DNA of 7,823 nt from Candidatus Atribacter hydrocarboniphilus (GTDB taxonomy: Bacteria > Atribacterota > Atribacteria > Atribacterales > Atribacteraceae): the NCBI GenBank assembly GCA_003542295.1, contig DPKX01000168.1, forward strand, positions 1-7,823. Reading direction: 5' to 3'. Shown here in pieces: positions 7,517-7,823 of the stretch; the stretch's first letter is position 1; the number at the start of each line of letters is the position of its first letter. Both the position numbers and the translations under genes were made by a program. The notes beneath the pieces were generated by a model. The model did not search any database. It saw only the letters and a list, made by a program, of their open reading frames with translations, and was not told where the DNA came from.

Positions 7517-7599
7517 ATCCCCGGAGCAAGCTCGCAGGGTATTACGCCTTCGCAAGAACATCATCCGCCTCCTAATAGAACGAACCGACGCAGCAAGCT
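7517..7599. repeat. Second copy of the REP-like repeat, cut off at its right end
   Basis: Bases 7550-7599 align without gaps to the minus strand of 2104-2153 (37 of 50 identical, with CGAACCG-A/G-CGCAGCAAGCT at the end matching 18 of 19). A further hairpin unit, GAGC-AA-GCTC (7524-7533) next to GGGTATT, resembles the AATACC hairpin of the first copy in inverted orientation. The last palindrome should read GCAGC-AA-GCTGC but stops after GCT at 7599, where similarity to the first copy ends. Confidence 0.65.
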
Positions 7600-7768
7600 A
7601 GTATGATTAAGAAAGACCCGGCAGGCCGATTTGCAAGCAGGTTTTAAAGACCGCCGCGCAGCATGGGTCGCCGGGTCTGTACATATACCGCCCGAACAGT
7701 TGTGTGGACCGTTGAGTCCGAATTCTGCTAGAATGGGCAACTTTATTATACAAAAAAGGAAGGCCAGA
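7600..7768 (+). ncRNA. Putative IS110 bridge RNA region
   Basis: IS110 elements carry a non-coding segment at the transposase-proximal left end that makes a bridge RNA pairing with target and donor DNA. This leader has the right place and size. It contains a perfect 9-bp inverted repeat (AGACCCGGC 7614-7622, GCCGGGTCT 7670-7678) enclosing a loop, then smaller hairpins GGAC/GTCC (7706-7709, 7716-7719) and ATTC/GAAT (7722-7725, 7731-7734). Ends of the RNA and guide loops cannot be fixed by eye. Confidence 0.55.
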
Positions 7769-7823
7769 ATGAGCGATGAATTTTCAAGAATTGTTGGTAT
7801 AGATGTAAGCAAAGCACGACTCG
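7769..7823 (+). CDS. IS110-family transposase, N-terminal 18 codons only
   Basis: The translation is MSDEFSRIVGIDVSKARL, then the window ends. GIDVSK with D12 is the first strand of the RuvC-like DEDD nuclease domain, and D12 would be the first catalytic acidic residue. The ATG is preceded by AAGGAAGG with a 5-base spacer. Family knowledge: IS110 transposases act as RNA-guided recombinases, using a Tnp domain serine further downstream that is not visible here. Whether the gene is intact cannot be judged. Confidence 0.85.
   Translation, partial: MSDEFSRIVGIDVSKARL

Larger units (their letters stand above)
7600..7823 (+). mobile_element. Left part of an IS110-family insertion sequence (runs out of window)
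   Basis: A structured non-coding leader of about 169 bases is followed by a transposase start reading IVGIDVSK, the hallmark of IS110 family DEDD transposases. The left boundary near 7600 is inferred from where the REP-like repeat loses similarity. IS110 elements lack classical terminal inverted repeats, so the exact edge needs comparison with another copy. The right end is outside the window. Confidence 0.75.

Noticed and set aside
7393..7575. Plus-strand open frame of 60 codons
   Set aside because: It ends inside the REP-like repeat and has no ribosome site.
7561..7812. Minus-strand open frame of 83 codons
   Set aside because: It is antisense to the IS110 leader and transposase start; the plus-strand GIDVSK start explains the region better.
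1..7823. CRISPR array, tRNA or rRNA genes, and a c-di-AMP riboswitch
   Set aside because: I looked for regularly spaced repeats, cloverleaf-like arms and conserved rRNA stretches, and saw none. The cyclase leader shows no riboswitch-like fold I could recognise.

Overview
The window comes from an AT-rich bacterial chromosome. Four long genes lie on the minus strand. The right end carries the start of an IS110-family insertion sequence on the plus strand. The genes have clear Shine-Dalgarno sites and mostly ATG starts. REP-like hairpin repeats, an IS110 element and STAND/NLR-type genes suggest an accessory or defence island in a genome rich in mobile DNA. The taxon cannot be fixed from the sequence; a Gram-negative, multicellular or environmental lineage is only a guess.

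The core is a tight three-gene block read right to left from about 6906 to 2407. First comes a 131-aa protein with a hydrophobic N-terminal helix and a C-terminal IQLG motif. Next, after 39 bases, is a 988-aa NLR-like protein: the same kind of motif at its N-terminus, then a STAND/NACHT-type NTPase, a winged-helix-like region and a long TPR array. After another 24 bases comes a 357-aa protein that is a second, shorter NTPase of the same family, without motif or TPRs. The first two genes match the known bacterial amyloid-signalling layout: a Bell-domain membrane-active death effector with its NLR receptor, linked by a RHIM-like motif. The inferred sequence of events is ligand sensing by the TPRs, oligomerisation of the NTPase, templating of an amyloid fold by the receptor's motif onto the effector's motif, and membrane damage with cell death (abortive defence).

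To the left, past a 529-base gene-free stretch holding a 123-bp palindromic repeat element, lies a 482-aa protein. Its C-terminal domain is a DisA_N-type diadenylate cyclase, with an uncharacterised N-terminal, probably sensory region. It has its own ribosome site and is probably transcribed separately. Its nearness to the NLR block raises the possibility of a c-di-AMP branch in the same island, but nothing in the sequence proves a link.

To the right of the operon is about 500 bases with no supported gene, then a second copy of the REP-like repeat. That copy breaks off at the hairpin tip where the IS110 element seems to start. The first ~169 bases of the element are structured and non-coding, as expected of a bridge RNA region, followed by the first 18 codons of the transposase (SRIVGIDVSKARL).
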